From the NCBI GenBank assembly GCA_963790045.1, contig CAWBMS010000019.1, forward strand, positions 1 to 63,043: a DNA stretch of 63,043 nucleotides, given 5' to 3'. This document shows positions 48,700 through 57,700 of the stretch, one piece after another; position 1 is the stretch's first letter; every line of letters starts with the position of its first letter. Under the pieces are notes generated by a model. That model saw only the letters and a list, made by a program, of their open reading frames with translations. It was not told the DNA's origin and made no database searches. The translations under genes were made by a program, and so were the position numbers. The DNA is from DATKMP01 sp963790045 (GTDB lineage Bacteria; Bacteroidota; Ignavibacteria; UBA10030).

Positions 48700-49590
48700 A
48701 TGATTTTCATCGTGAGCGTTCTTGTTGTCATTGCAGCAGCAATTATCTGGTCTCAATCCCGAAGAAAAGTCCTCAGCGAACACAATCCGCAATTTCAAGC
48801 ACCGGCAAATATCGCCGGAGGGATTGCAATATTATTTTTCTTGATTGCTGTCGCACAAATGTTCACCGTCGTTCCGGCAGGTTCTGTCGGCGTTGTGGAT
48901 TTCTTCGGAACGGTTTCCGAAAACACATTGAAGGCAGGCATCAATGTCGTCAACCCGCTGGCACGCATCGTAAAATTTTCCGTGAAGACGCAGGAGATCA
49001 AAGAAGAAATGGACGTGCCTTCCAAAGAAGGATTGACCGTGCAATTGGAAATTAGCGCGCTATTTCATTTGAATCCCGATAAAGCCGCGGAAGTTTATAA
49101 GACGGTCGGAGAAAATTACGTCGATGTCCTCGTCGAGCCGCAATTTCGTTCGGTCACTCGCGGCGTTACCGCGGGCTATGAAGCAAAAGCGCTTTATACT
49201 TCCGAACGGGAAATGCTGGGGCAGCTTCTTCTTGCCGAATTATCAAAATTAGTGGAGCCGCGCGGCATTACGATAGAAACGACACCGCTGCGCCGCATCG
49301 GGCTTCCTCCGGGATTGACGGCTGCGATTGAAGAAAAACTTCGCGCCGAACAAGAAAGCCAGCGCATGCAATTTGTGTTGACAAAAGAAAAGCAAGAAGC
49401 AGAACGCAAGCGTATTGAAGCGCAAGGCGTCTCTGATTTTCAAAACATCGTCGCGCGCGGCATTAGCGAACCTCTGTTGCGATGGAAAGGAATCGAAGCC
49501 ACCGAGAAGTTAGCAAACTCTCAAAACACAAAAGTGATCGTTATCGGCGCCGGCAAAGACGGCCTGCCGCTGATACTCGACACGAAGTAA
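48700..49590 (+). CDS. Prohibitin-like SPFH/Band 7 membrane protein
   Basis: ATG 48700 is chosen because AGGAGG (48689-48694) precedes it; the longer frame from 48634 adds an unlikely N-terminus. An N-terminal membrane helix and a second hydrophobic segment are followed by the SPFH domain (VPAGSVGVVDFFGTVSENTLKAGINVVNPLA) and a coiled coil (KEKQEAERKRIEAQGVSDF). Such proteins form ring-like membrane scaffolds and partner with FtsH-type proteases or quality control. It is followed by a strong terminator. Confidence 0.88.
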   Translation: MIFIVSVLVVIAAAIIWSQSRRKVLSEHNPQFQAPANIAGGIAILFFLIAVAQMFTVVPAGSVGVVDFFGTVSENTLKAGINVVNPLARIVKFSVKTQEIKEEMDVPSKEGLTVQLEISALFHLNPDKAAEVYKTVGENYVDVLVEPQFRSVTRGVTAGYEAKALYTSEREMLGQLLLAELSKLVEPRGITIETTPLRRIGLPPGLTAAIEEKLRAEQESQRMQFVLTKEKQEAERKRIEAQGVSDFQNIVARGISEPLLRWKGIEATEKLANSQNTKVIVIGAGKDGLPLILDTK

Positions 49591-49616
49591 ATTGCAGAAT
49601 ACGATATTTTATATCA

Positions 49617-49650
49617 CAGGCGACGATATATATTTCGTCGCCTGTTTATA
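49617..49650 (+). terminator. Intrinsic terminator after the SPFH gene
   Basis: A perfect 9-bp stem CAGGCGACG (49617-49625) / CGTCGCCTG (49636-49644) is followed by TTTATATT. It is 27 bases after the stop. Confidence 0.85.
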
Positions 49651-49660
49651 TTATCGTTCC

Positions 49661-49690
49661 ACTTTATATTTTCTCAAGAAAATATAAAGT
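49661..49690. repeat. Perfect 13-bp inverted repeat
   Basis: ACTTTATATTTTC (49661-49673) and GAAAATATAAAGT (49678-49690) flank a 4-base loop TCAA. It has no T-run, so it may be a protein-binding or RNA-processing hairpin. Confidence 0.6.
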
Positions 49691-49800
49691 GTGAGTAATG
49701 CACATTCAACGAGCTAAAGATAAACTTCATAAAATGCTTTCTAAACAATTTGCAGGCGATGGGCTGGTGATTGTGTGAAAAGTCGAATAACAGCGGTAGT

Positions 49801-49845
49801 CGAGGACTTTGGCAAAGCCATTCCGTTGGAATAGTCCTCGTTTTT
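49801..49845 (+). terminator. Intrinsic terminator with no obvious upstream gene
   Basis: CGAGGACT (49801-49808) / AGTCCTCG (49833-49840) is followed by TTTTT. No protein gene lies between it and the SPFH terminator, so a short RNA from 49691 to 49845 is possible. Confidence 0.6.
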
Positions 49846-49856
49846 ATTGTGGAAAT

Positions 49857-49891
49857 GAAACCTTCCGCCTACTGCGGACAAGAAAGGTTTC
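49857..49891. repeat. Nested inverted repeat
   Basis: GAAACCTT (49857-49864) / AAGGTTTC (49884-49891) encloses a CCGC/GCGG hairpin (49865-49877). The pair resembles the palindromes found in attC1, attC3 and near 11520. Confidence 0.5.
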
Positions 49892-49940
49892 GGCTACCAT
49901 CCTCTGCATTTGAAGTTCATGCACCGGCATCGTGTTCCAC

Positions 49941-49981
49941 AAAAAATCGTGCGGCAGCAATTCTATCATTTCCACCGCACG
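49941..49981 (-). terminator. Intrinsic terminator of the array-associated gene
   Basis: On - CGTGCGG (49975-49981) / CCGCACG (49948-49954), a 7-bp stem, is followed by A then six T (49941-49946). It is about 34 bases after the stop of the gene at 50015-50749, so it closes that unit. Confidence 0.8.
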
Positions 49982-50014
49982 GGTTCTTTCTTCCATGACG
50001 TTGTCTTGCCGGCG

Positions 50015-50749
50015 TTACTTTGATACACTTGCAGTTGCCGTACTGCTTGAACCGGTATTTGCCGCCGTTGGATTGGTCGTCGGTGTATCTTTGGTATGGC
50101 TTCCGCCTTTATCCCAGATATTCCGTGCCGCCTGGTAGGAATTAAAAAATTCCGGCTCTTTCTTTTTGAAACCGTTCATCAGCTTATCGATGCGGTTCTC
50201 CAGCAAATACGTTGCCGCGCTGAAATCATCCGTCAGCGAAGAACGTGTGCCGGAGCGGTCAGCTGTACCCGTACCGATGTTTTTCTTTGCCAGCACAAAC
50301 GCATCAATCTCTGTACGTAGCGTAGCAATATCCTCTGCCGATACGCCGTAATCCGTAAGGCCTGCGCTGTTTGCCGATGCAAGCGTGTATATATTTTCGG
50401 ATTTCGTTTCTAATTCCGTGTCGCTCAGGTTATGGATATCGCTGTCGGTCATATCCACTTGCTGTTTCAATTCGGCATTCTCATTTACATCGGCGTATGT
50501 AAAAATACCGCCGGCAATATGGATCACTGTTACAATCAGCGCCTCGCGTGCATCCTTCTTCAGTTTGCCTTTAGCGGTGGATTTTTCATCAAACTCTTTA
50601 TCCTTCGTCTTGATGTTCTGTATATCGGTTCCCAGTTCCACTGTTGCAGCCGCAAGCGCTTTCACGGTATTCACTTTATCCTGATTTGCGTTCAATACAC
50701 CATCGGTGGATGTGAACATGTTCAGCTTATTGCTTTCGTGTTGATTCAT
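50015..50749 (-). CDS. Hypothetical protein downstream of a 20-bp repeat array
   Basis: ATG 50749 is chosen because GGAGG precedes it by 7 bases; the 244-residue product begins MNQHESNKLNMFTSTDGVLN. It is predicted to be all helical and soluble: long Glu/Lys/Ala/Asp-rich helices (DKVNTVKALAAATVELGTDIQN; EALIVTVIHIAGGIFTYADVNE; LENRIDKLMNGFKKKEPEFF) and a disordered Thr/Ser/Ala tail. No signal peptide, membrane segment or catalytic motif is visible. From memory, similar hypothetical proteins starting with a LNMF-like motif occur in Bacteroidota, sometimes near short repeats; I cannot verify this. Promoter, array, gene and terminator form one unit. Confidence 0.8.
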   Translation of the reverse strand: MNQHESNKLNMFTSTDGVLNANQDKVNTVKALAAATVELGTDIQNIKTKDKEFDEKSTAKGKLKKDAREALIVTVIHIAGGIFTYADVNENAELKQQVDMTDSDIHNLSDTELETKSENIYTLASANSAGLTDYGVSAEDIATLRTEIDAFVLAKKNIGTGTADRSGTRSSLTDDFSAATYLLENRIDKLMNGFKKKEPEFFNSYQAARNIWDKGGSHTKDTPTTNPTAANTGSSSTATASVSK

Positions 50750-50953
50750 AGCGGTCCTCCTCATTGTAAAGTTCGGCCCGGATTTTTGTTATCCCGCCCG
50801 CCCCGAGCGACTGGTGTGCAGGATGTAATGGTTTTCCGATTTCCATTTCTGACCTACATGTTTTATACATTTTTCTTTCAAAAAAATGGTTTGTTTTCTG
50901 CCTTTGTTGTTTTCCTACAATATCAATTGCGTTTTTAGCGTATTTTCCGGTTT

Positions 50954-51260
50954 CCAGCGTTTTCAATTGCTCTCCAGCGATCTTCATTATCATTCCAGCG
51001 AAAAAAAATGCTCTCCAGCAGTTTCAATCGCTCTCCAGCATTTACAATTGCCCTCCAGCATTTTCAACGGGTCTCCAGCCATTTCATTTCTCATTCCAGC
51101 GAAAATAATCGGCCTCCAGCATTTTCATTCTCATTCCAGCGAAAATAATCGGCCTCCAGCGTTTTTATTTGCACTCCAGCAAAAATAATCGACCTCCAAC
51201 AGTTTCACTCGCATTCCTGATAATTTATTTGCCTTCCAGCGTCTTCATCCGGCTTCCAGA
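50954..51260 (-). repeat. Array of 16 degenerate 20-bp repeats in the leader of the gene at 50015-50749
   Basis: CCAGC (or a close variant) recurs on + at 50954, 50974, 50995, 51015, 51035, 51055, 51075, 51096, 51116, 51136, 51156, 51176, 51196, 51216, 51236 and 51256. Spacing is 20 in 13 of 15 steps and 21 in two. A typical unit is CCAGCGTTTTCAATTGCTCT; on - it reads AGAGCAATTGAAAACGCTGG. Units at 51116 and 51156 are identical; the rest differ at most positions apart from the core and an AT-rich middle. The period is not a multiple of three, so it is not coding. The array lies about 205-510 bases upstream of the start codon. Confidence 0.9.
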
Positions 51261-51273
51261 AAAATAATTTACG

Positions 51274-51302
51274 GTTTTACGAATTTTTTCATTTTCCGTC
51301 AA
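51274..51302 (-). promoter_or_regulatory. Probable promoter of the repeat-array unit
   Basis: On - TTGACG (51297-51302) is followed after 17 bases by TAAAAC (51274-51279), an acceptable -35/-10 pair. Transcription would begin near 51267, a few bases before the first repeat, so the whole array would be in the leader RNA. Confidence 0.5.
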
Positions 51303-51755
51303 TCGAAAACTTGCTTTACACCGTACCGGTGGTTTAGGATATATGGACATCTTTGAAAATTTTGAGAATGTAAAGAAATGCGAAAAAAGGCGTCCGAAGC
51401 GTTTTTCTTCGTGTGCAACAGCAGCAAATATTCTCTTAAACGCATATACCACCCACCAACGACGTTCAAATGATTCTTGCTTATTTCTGCGCGGTAATAC
51501 CTATTGCGCAGTAACCTATGCTTGTATTATATCTCTTTTATCGATTTTGATGATGGCGTAATTTATTTTCTTGAAACGACAATGTCAAGTACTTTTTCAA
51601 TTATTTTAAAAATATTTTTTAAGGAAGAAATAAAAAGATAGAGACGCTCATGTCTTCTTTTTACCGCAGGCAAGGGGGTTCGTGTTTGTGAATTGCGATA
51701 TTCCAAGTTCTTCTTCCATGTTGCTAATGGTTGTAGAATAAAGCTGTGTTATTTA
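51303..51755. other. About 450 bp with no supported gene
   Basis: The stretch is AT-rich, with only short frames lacking a ribosome-binding site (the longest, 72 codons on + from 51343, has no recognisable feature). It separates the array promoter from the restriction-modification remnant. Confidence 0.5.
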
Positions 51756-51866
51756 CTAATAGGAACTAATTTTTTCTTTCGCTATTTGTTTAAATTTTGC
51801 TTGAAGTTTTTCTTTGTATTCCTTTCCGACTATGTCAAAGGTATCCAATAGCTGTGGAAGGGTGAA
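51756..51866 (-). pseudogene. C-terminal fragment of an unidentified coding sequence
   Basis: On - the frame ending at TAG 51756-51758 reads FTLPQLLDTFDIVGKEYKEK and then LQAKFKQIAKEKISSY, a coding-like helical sequence of 36 residues with no start codon; an in-frame TGA precedes it. It looks like the tail of a lost gene. Function unknown. Confidence 0.4.
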
Positions 51867-51882
51867 TCAATTTTTATTTTTG

Positions 51883-52077
51883 TTATTTTTCTGAAATTTT
51901 TACTGCTTCATCGATGGCAGCTTGAAATACAGTTTCAATATCAAAACCAAGCCCTTCTTCTAAACCGTCTTTTACCAAAAGAAGCTCGGAATCATTCAAT
52001 CTGCGGTTGATGTATTGTTCAGCTTCTTTTTGAACCCATCCCACACTAACTGAAAAAAGGATTTCTTTATCTTTCAT
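51883..52077 (-). CDS. Small hypothetical protein in the restriction-modification region
   Basis: The 64-residue protein has a strong GGAGG 7 bases before its ATG. It begins MKDKEILFSVSVGWVQKEAE and ends in an acidic helix (DIETVFQAAIDEAVKISEK). No motif is recognised. It follows the endonuclease gene by 28 bases on the same strand, so it may be part of the same operon. Confidence 0.65.
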   Translation of the reverse strand: MKDKEILFSVSVGWVQKEAEQYINRRLNDSELLLVKDGLEEGLGFDIETVFQAAIDEAVKISEK

Positions 52078-52105
52078 TTATAATCCTCCAAATGTTTTAC
52101 ATTAT

Positions 52106-53017
52106 TTATAAATTGAATTCTTTTCTCATTTTTATGAGACTTATTTCCGCAGAATATAATAAGCCCACTTTATCGGGAATGACGTGAAAATATTTAGAAC
52201 TATACTCTGGGAAACTAGCCGATACTTGTTTGAATCTTTTCTCTTCGTTTGTAACGATGTATAAACGCGTGTTATAATCTTTCAACGATGCAAGACGTCC
52301 AAATCCAGACCATACTCCAGTTGAAATTTCAACTTCAAATGCATATTCAGGATAGAAGCCCTTGTTTGCCTCACGGAACCAAACGACATCAATTTTTCTA
52401 AGTGAATCATGTTCCGCATACTGTAATTCGGGACAAGATTTAAGCGTGGCAACATCAGCAAGTTTTCTTTTATTAAATGTCCTGCTTTTATCAGGACAAT
52501 ATGTATGATAACCTCGTATGTTTCCAATTTCTATTAACCGTCCTTGAATGACATTGTGAATGCTTTCATCTGGACTAATTAATGAAACATTAGAACGTTT
52601 AGCTGAGGTTAGTGAATCCCAGTTATTGATGTATTTATCACAATTTAGATGATTACCTCTTCCACGGAGAACTAATTCAAGTTCTCGTGTGAAATTGATT
52701 TTATATTCACCATTTCTGTCATGGCTAATTTGCGGAAGTAACTCAACCAATGTCTCTGCAGGAAGGAACACAACTTGCTTTATGTTCCCACAAATAAAAG
52801 CGAAGTAACCATTTTCTAAATTATAAATTTCTTCAGCGTTAATATAGTTTAGACCAAAGAAATACCTCCTTCCAAGTTCTGAAGCTGTTCTAACAAGAAC
52901 GTTTGATTTTCCAATCTGAAATGTATTGCTCTTTAATATTTTTATCGGATTGATCTCTGCATGAAGAAATTTCGCTTTTGATAAGAATTGTTCTAGCAGC
53001 TTTTCAGTGGTTTTCAT
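52106..53017 (-). CDS. Probable type II restriction endonuclease (PD-(D/E)xK-like)
   Basis: The 303-residue protein has, near residue 210, KIDVVWFREANKGFYPEYAFEVEISTGVWSGFGRLASL. The Asp, the EVE, and the surrounding strands fit a PD-(D/E)xK nuclease core, with Glu in place of the usual Lys side chain partner. It follows a methyltransferase-like gene by 18 bases, the common order of restriction systems. Recognition sequence and family are unknown, and no other domain is recognised. Confidence 0.6.
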   Translation of the reverse strand: MKTTEKLLEQFLSKAKFLHAEINPIKILKSNTFQIGKSNVLVRTASELGRRYFFGLNYINAEEIYNLENGYFAFICGNIKQVVFLPAETLVELLPQISHDRNGEYKINFTRELELVLRGRGNHLNCDKYINNWDSLTSAKRSNVSLISPDESIHNVIQGRLIEIGNIRGYHTYCPDKSRTFNKRKLADVATLKSCPELQYAEHDSLRKIDVVWFREANKGFYPEYAFEVEISTGVWSGFGRLASLKDYNTRLYIVTNEEKRFKQVSASFPEYSSKYFHVIPDKVGLLYSAEISLIKMRKEFNL

Positions 53018-53035
53018 AAGACCATCTCACTATGA

Positions 53036-53667
53036 TTAATTTACTTCAAACTTTGTAACTTTGCAGTTGCTAATGAGAGCATTGAATGTAGAGACATCGA
53101 TACCGACAGCGTGCATACCCAATTCATTTGCCTGCACCAATGTCGTTCCGCTTCCGCAAAACGGATCGAGAACAATATCGCCTTTATGGAAACACACATC
53201 CTTTTTAAATTTATCGGTATGGCTGTCAAGGAAGTATTCTACAAGCTGCGGAATAAATTTCCCTTTATAGGGATGCAATCGATGAACATGTTTGTCGTTT
53301 CGGCTTCTTTATATTGATCGAACGACAATGCCCAATTTAAATCACTGCCAAGCTGATTTTTCCATGATGTTTCTCTTCGCCCATTGAACGATTCATAATA
53401 CTTTTCAAGTTCTTTTAAAGAAATTTGTGTGCTGCCATTGTCCCCATATTTTTTCACACGGCCATATTGGATAAGATACGAGATGTTGGATGGTGTAACA
53501 TTTTTTTCCAAATGATTTGTTGCCCATTCGGCTGCCTGTTTGATGTTTATCAATTCGGGAATGGAGTTATTTTGATATGATACTTGCTGTTCCGCCACAC
53601 GGGTTCTTTTCGCTGTGCGCTTCGTGGTTTTATACCGGAGGTTCTTTTTTTGTGTTGTCTTTGCCAT
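53036..53667 (-). CDS. Truncated DNA methyltransferase with N-terminal DNA-binding domain (one frameshift)
   Basis: The N-terminal frame has a basic start, an excisionase-like winged helix (ELINIKQAAEWATNHL; SNISYLIQYGRVKKYG) and the run-in LNWALSFDQYKEAETT. The second frame gives HRLHPYKGKFIPQLVEYFL and the AdoMet motif I DIVLDPFCGSGTTLVQANELG, then GIDVSTFNALIS. The frames join by adding one A near 53295. It ends at 53036 after about 210 residues, whereas relatives continue several hundred more with the catalytic SPPY motif. The missing part is replaced directly by the endonuclease gene, so the protein is probably inactive as a methylase. Confidence 0.7.
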
Positions 53668-53934
53668 TGTTTTGTTTCACCTTCAAACAAAATGTAGCCA
53701 AACCTTGCTTAGGTTGCAACGGCTTTTCTTTTCATTATGTGCAACAACACTCACAATTAAGACCATCTGCGCAATATCCACCACCTCTTCGTACGTCATT
53801 TCATTAAAAACACTGAATAATTTCTATTTTGGCGGCATAAACATTGTTATGAACTGGAATGAGTACTATAATGAACATCTAAATATATTTATTGCTGCTA
53901 ACATCTAAATCCATGACTATTCGATGGAAAGTTA
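53668..53934. other. 267 bp with no supported gene
   Basis: Only short frames without ribosome-binding sites. It divides the restriction remnant on - from the glycan genes on + and should hold the divergent promoters of both. Confidence 0.45.
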
Positions 53935-54783
53935 ATGAACTATAAATCTTATCAAGACCTGAGTTTGACGATTAACAAACACTTCATTAAAATTCCACGT
54001 GATATTGATCTGATCGTCGGCGTGCCTCGGTCAGGAATGCTGCCCGCTACCATGATCGGTCAAATATTAAATAAGCCGGTTGTTGCATTGGATTCCTATC
54101 TCGATGGCAAATTATATGAAATAGGGCTTTACCGCAGGCCTCATAATTTGGCAACCAATTATTCCGGAATAAAAAAAGTTTTGATTATTGATGATACCAT
54201 CAATAGCGGCGCTTCTATGAATAAGGTCAAGGAGAGAATTAGAAACAGCGATAAGCATGAAATAAATACTATTTACTGCGCGGTTTATTATGTTCGTGAA
54301 AGCGCAGACAAGATCGATATTGGGTTTGAAGAATGTTCCTGGCCGCGCATCTTTCAATGGAATATTCTCAATTGCTGGGTGCTTGCCCAAGCTTGCTTGG
54401 ATATTGATGGAGTCGTTTGTGTCGATCCGACAGAAGAACAAAATGACGATGGTGAGCGATATAGAAATTTTTTATCGAATGCGAAACCATTATTTCTAAC
54501 AGAATTTCCTATAAGCTGTTTTGTAACAAGCCGCCTTGAAAAATATAGAAGTTTGACAGAAGCATGGTTGAAACAACATCATTTTAAGTATGGTGAATTG
54601 ATGATGTTGAACCTTCCATCGAAAGAAGAACGATTAAGACAAAATATCCATGCAAAATTTAAAGCAGAGGTTTATAAAAATAGAAACGAAGAATTATTTA
54701 TTGAAAGCAATTCATCGCAAGCATTACAGATTTCGAAACTGACAAACAAACTTGTCTTTTTCGGACCGAAACCATGGAAATGA
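53935..54783 (+). CDS. Phosphoribosyltransferase-HAD fusion protein
   Basis: Residues 1-130 form a type I phosphoribosyltransferase domain: DIDLIVGVPRSGMLPATMIGQIL and the PRPP loop KVLIIDDTINSGASMNKV. Residues 150-280 form a HAD-superfamily phosphatase: LDIDGVVCVDP (nucleophile Asp), FVTSRLEKY (motif II) and ELFIESNSSQAL near the end (acidic motif). It may make and dephosphorylate a sugar-phosphate in glycan assembly; that is inference. Its last 10 bases overlap the next gene's start, so the pair is translated in step. Confidence 0.75.
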   Translation: MNYKSYQDLSLTINKHFIKIPRDIDLIVGVPRSGMLPATMIGQILNKPVVALDSYLDGKLYEIGLYRRPHNLATNYSGIKKVLIIDDTINSGASMNKVKERIRNSDKHEINTIYCAVYYVRESADKIDIGFEECSWPRIFQWNILNCWVLAQACLDIDGVVCVDPTEEQNDDGERYRNFLSNAKPLFLTEFPISCFVTSRLEKYRSLTEAWLKQHHFKYGELMMLNLPSKEERLRQNIHAKFKAEVYKNRNEELFIESNSSQALQISKLTNKLVFFGPKPWK

Positions 54784-57700
54784 TGCCGCATAAAACCAAT
54801 ACTGATAGCCAAGAAACCAATATCTATCCATTACCGGATAATCATTTACCGGTTAAAAACATTTCCACGCAAACTACCGACAGCGAAAAGGAAGTTTCTA
54901 TTCCAAATCAAATGAAACGCATTTTGTTTGTCAATCACAGCATCTACCCTTTTGAAAATTCCGGCACGCCCATCTCGACATTGAACCATGCTTTGGGAAT
55001 GAAAGAACTTGGAATGGATGTTGCCGTTTTGATTCCATCTCCGGATGTCAAAGCAGGATATGAAAAACAACGGAACGAGAAATTTGTTCTCTACAAACTT
55101 CCCCGCCTTGATAAATACAAAGCGTTCTTCGGAGAAGTTGAACCGCTTGTTCTGGATGAATATTTTCAATCCGTCAAAAATATTCTTGCTGATTTTCGTC
55201 CCGATGTCGTGCAGATCAACGATTACGTGTATATGCCCGAAACAATAATTTCACTTTTCCATGACTGTGACATTCGTGTTATACGGAACGTGTGCAATAT
55301 GGAAGAACTTTGTCACATGGATTATCCGGTTATATCGAATGGGCTTCAGGGAATATTGTGTAAGGGGCCGCAGACATCAGATCAGTGTGCTGAATGTTTT
55401 TTCGTGAATAAATTGCATGTCAATCCGAACGAAACACATCCGAATCAATTACAGTTGCTTTCTGAAAAAATTCAAAAGCGATTCGATTCCATAAAATCTT
55501 TGTGACGAAAACGATGTCGATGGCGTTATCTTCACTGAAAAAACATTCCAAGATTATTTTATCGGCTTTGTGAATATCCGTAAGGAGACAATCACCGTCA
55601 TTCCGCGCGGTTTTGAATTCAACTATGCACGAAGAACAGAGCCAAAAATGGTGAACGGAAACACCATTCGCTTTGGATATGTGGGACACATGATGTTCAG
55701 CAAAGGGACGGATGTTATTCTGAAAGCGTTCGAAGAACTTGCCGCAACGGAAAACTTCCAATTGAATTTATACGGCGCTATCGTCGATGATGCATATCGT
55801 GATTGGATTGTACGATTGGGAAAAGAATATCCGTCGAAAATTAAATATCACGGACAGTACAACAAAGCCAATATGATGGATATTGCAAACGCCATCGATG
55901 TGGCAATCGTGCCTTCAAACTTCGATACGTACAATCGAATCGTGAGAGAATTGTTGTATCTGGGTATTCCACAAATTGTAACCGAATTCTTCGGAGCATC
56001 GGTGATCCGCCATAACATCAATGGATTGAAAGTCGGAATCGGCGACTCTAAAGCTATGGAGCAGATGATGAAAACGATTATCGACAATCCTGATTTAGTG
56101 CATGAACTTTCTGAAGGTGTTATACAAACGCAAATCCCTGCGTTGAAGGATGAAGTCCGTGCGATGTACAATTTTTATCAGAACATAATCGGCAGCGCTC
56201 TCGTAAATCCAAAAATATTTATTGACGATAAAAAGCAAGATCAAAATAAATCTACGCGATTGATTGCATTGTATTTACCTCAATATCATCCTACTGCCGA
56301 AAACGACAAATGGTGGGGCAAAGGTTTTACCGAATGGACCAATGTTGCCTCGGCAAAACCATTGTTCCCCGGACATTATCAGCCGCAAATTCCTGCCGAT
56401 CTTGGATTTTATGATTTACGGCTTCCTGAAGTTCGTGAAGCACAAGCCGAGATGGCAAAGCAAAACGGCATCTACGGATTTTGTTACTACCACTATTGGT
56501 TCAACGGAAAACGATTGTTGAACCTGCCGATCGATGAAGTGTTGTCATCGGGAAAACCGGATTTTCCATTTTGTTTTTGCTGGGCAAATGAACATTGGAC
56601 TCGTGCGTGGGATGGCCATCAAGGAGAAATTTTGATGGAACAGACGTTCAGCGAGACAGATGATAGAAATCATATCAAGTGGCTGCTGCGAGTATTTCAG
56701 GATAAACGCTACATTCGAATACAGGGTAAACCGCTTATGATTGTTTATCTATCAACGCGATTACCCGATGCCGCGCGAACTGCCGATATTTGGCGTGACG
56801 AAGCAAAAAAATTTGGCGAAGAACTCTATTTGTGCAAAGTGGAAAGTGCGCCTTATGAATATGGCGATCCAAAACTCATCGGCTTTGATGCATCGATCGA
56901 GTTCCAGCCGGATTGGGGAAATCTCGGGCAGCCGATAAAACAATTAAACGGCGGCCACATCGTCTTTGATTATGCAACGGTGAGTGAACGAATGATGAAA
57001 AAACCAATTCCACCATACAAACGGTTTCCATGTGTTACGCCAAGCTGGGATAATTCTCCGAGACGTAAACAAGGATCACTTATTATTGACGGATCAAAGC
57101 CGGAATATTATGAAAAGTGGCTGCAGCATACTCGTGAAGAATATATCGAACTATCATCTTGATGAACCGTTTGTTTTTGTCAATGCATGGAACGAATGGG
57201 GCGAAGGAAATCATCTGGAACCGGATTTGAAATTCGGCAACGCCTACCTCGAAGCAACAAAGCGCGTTGTCTTGGGAATCGAACATAATACAATTTCGAG
57301 AACCAAACGGAAACTTGTTTCAATTATTATTCTCACATACAACGGATTGGAATTCACAAAAAAATGCGTCGAGTCCATTCAAAAAAACACAAACTCTCCG
57401 CATGAAATAATATTTGTTGACAACGCGAGCAAAGACGGAACAGTCAATTATCTAAAAAGACTTGCCGCTAAGCATTCAAACTATTCTATCGTGTTGAATT
57501 CAACGAACAGAGGATTTCCCGTCGGCAATAATCTTGGCATCGCCGCATCGAAAGGAGATTACATAATTCTGCTGAACAACGATGTTGTGGTAACAAAGGA
57601 TTGGTTAGAAGGATTGATCGAATGCGCTGAGAGAAAGCCGGAGATCGGCATTGTCGGGCCGATGACAAATTATATCAGCGGGATTCAGCGGGAAGAAACT

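Noticed and set aside
50727..50993. An 88-codon open frame (-) inside the array leader
   Set aside because: It starts in the repeats, overlaps the real gene's start in another frame, has no ribosome-binding site of note and no motif.
50954..51260. CRISPR array
   Set aside because: The conserved part is only about 5 bases, the spacing is 20-21 bp with no constant repeat of 23 bases or more, and there are no cas genes. The variable parts are too alike to be spacers.
51343..51561. A 72-codon + frame upstream of the array promoter
   Set aside because: No ribosome-binding site and no recognisable composition or motif; it ends in a hydrophobic run by chance.
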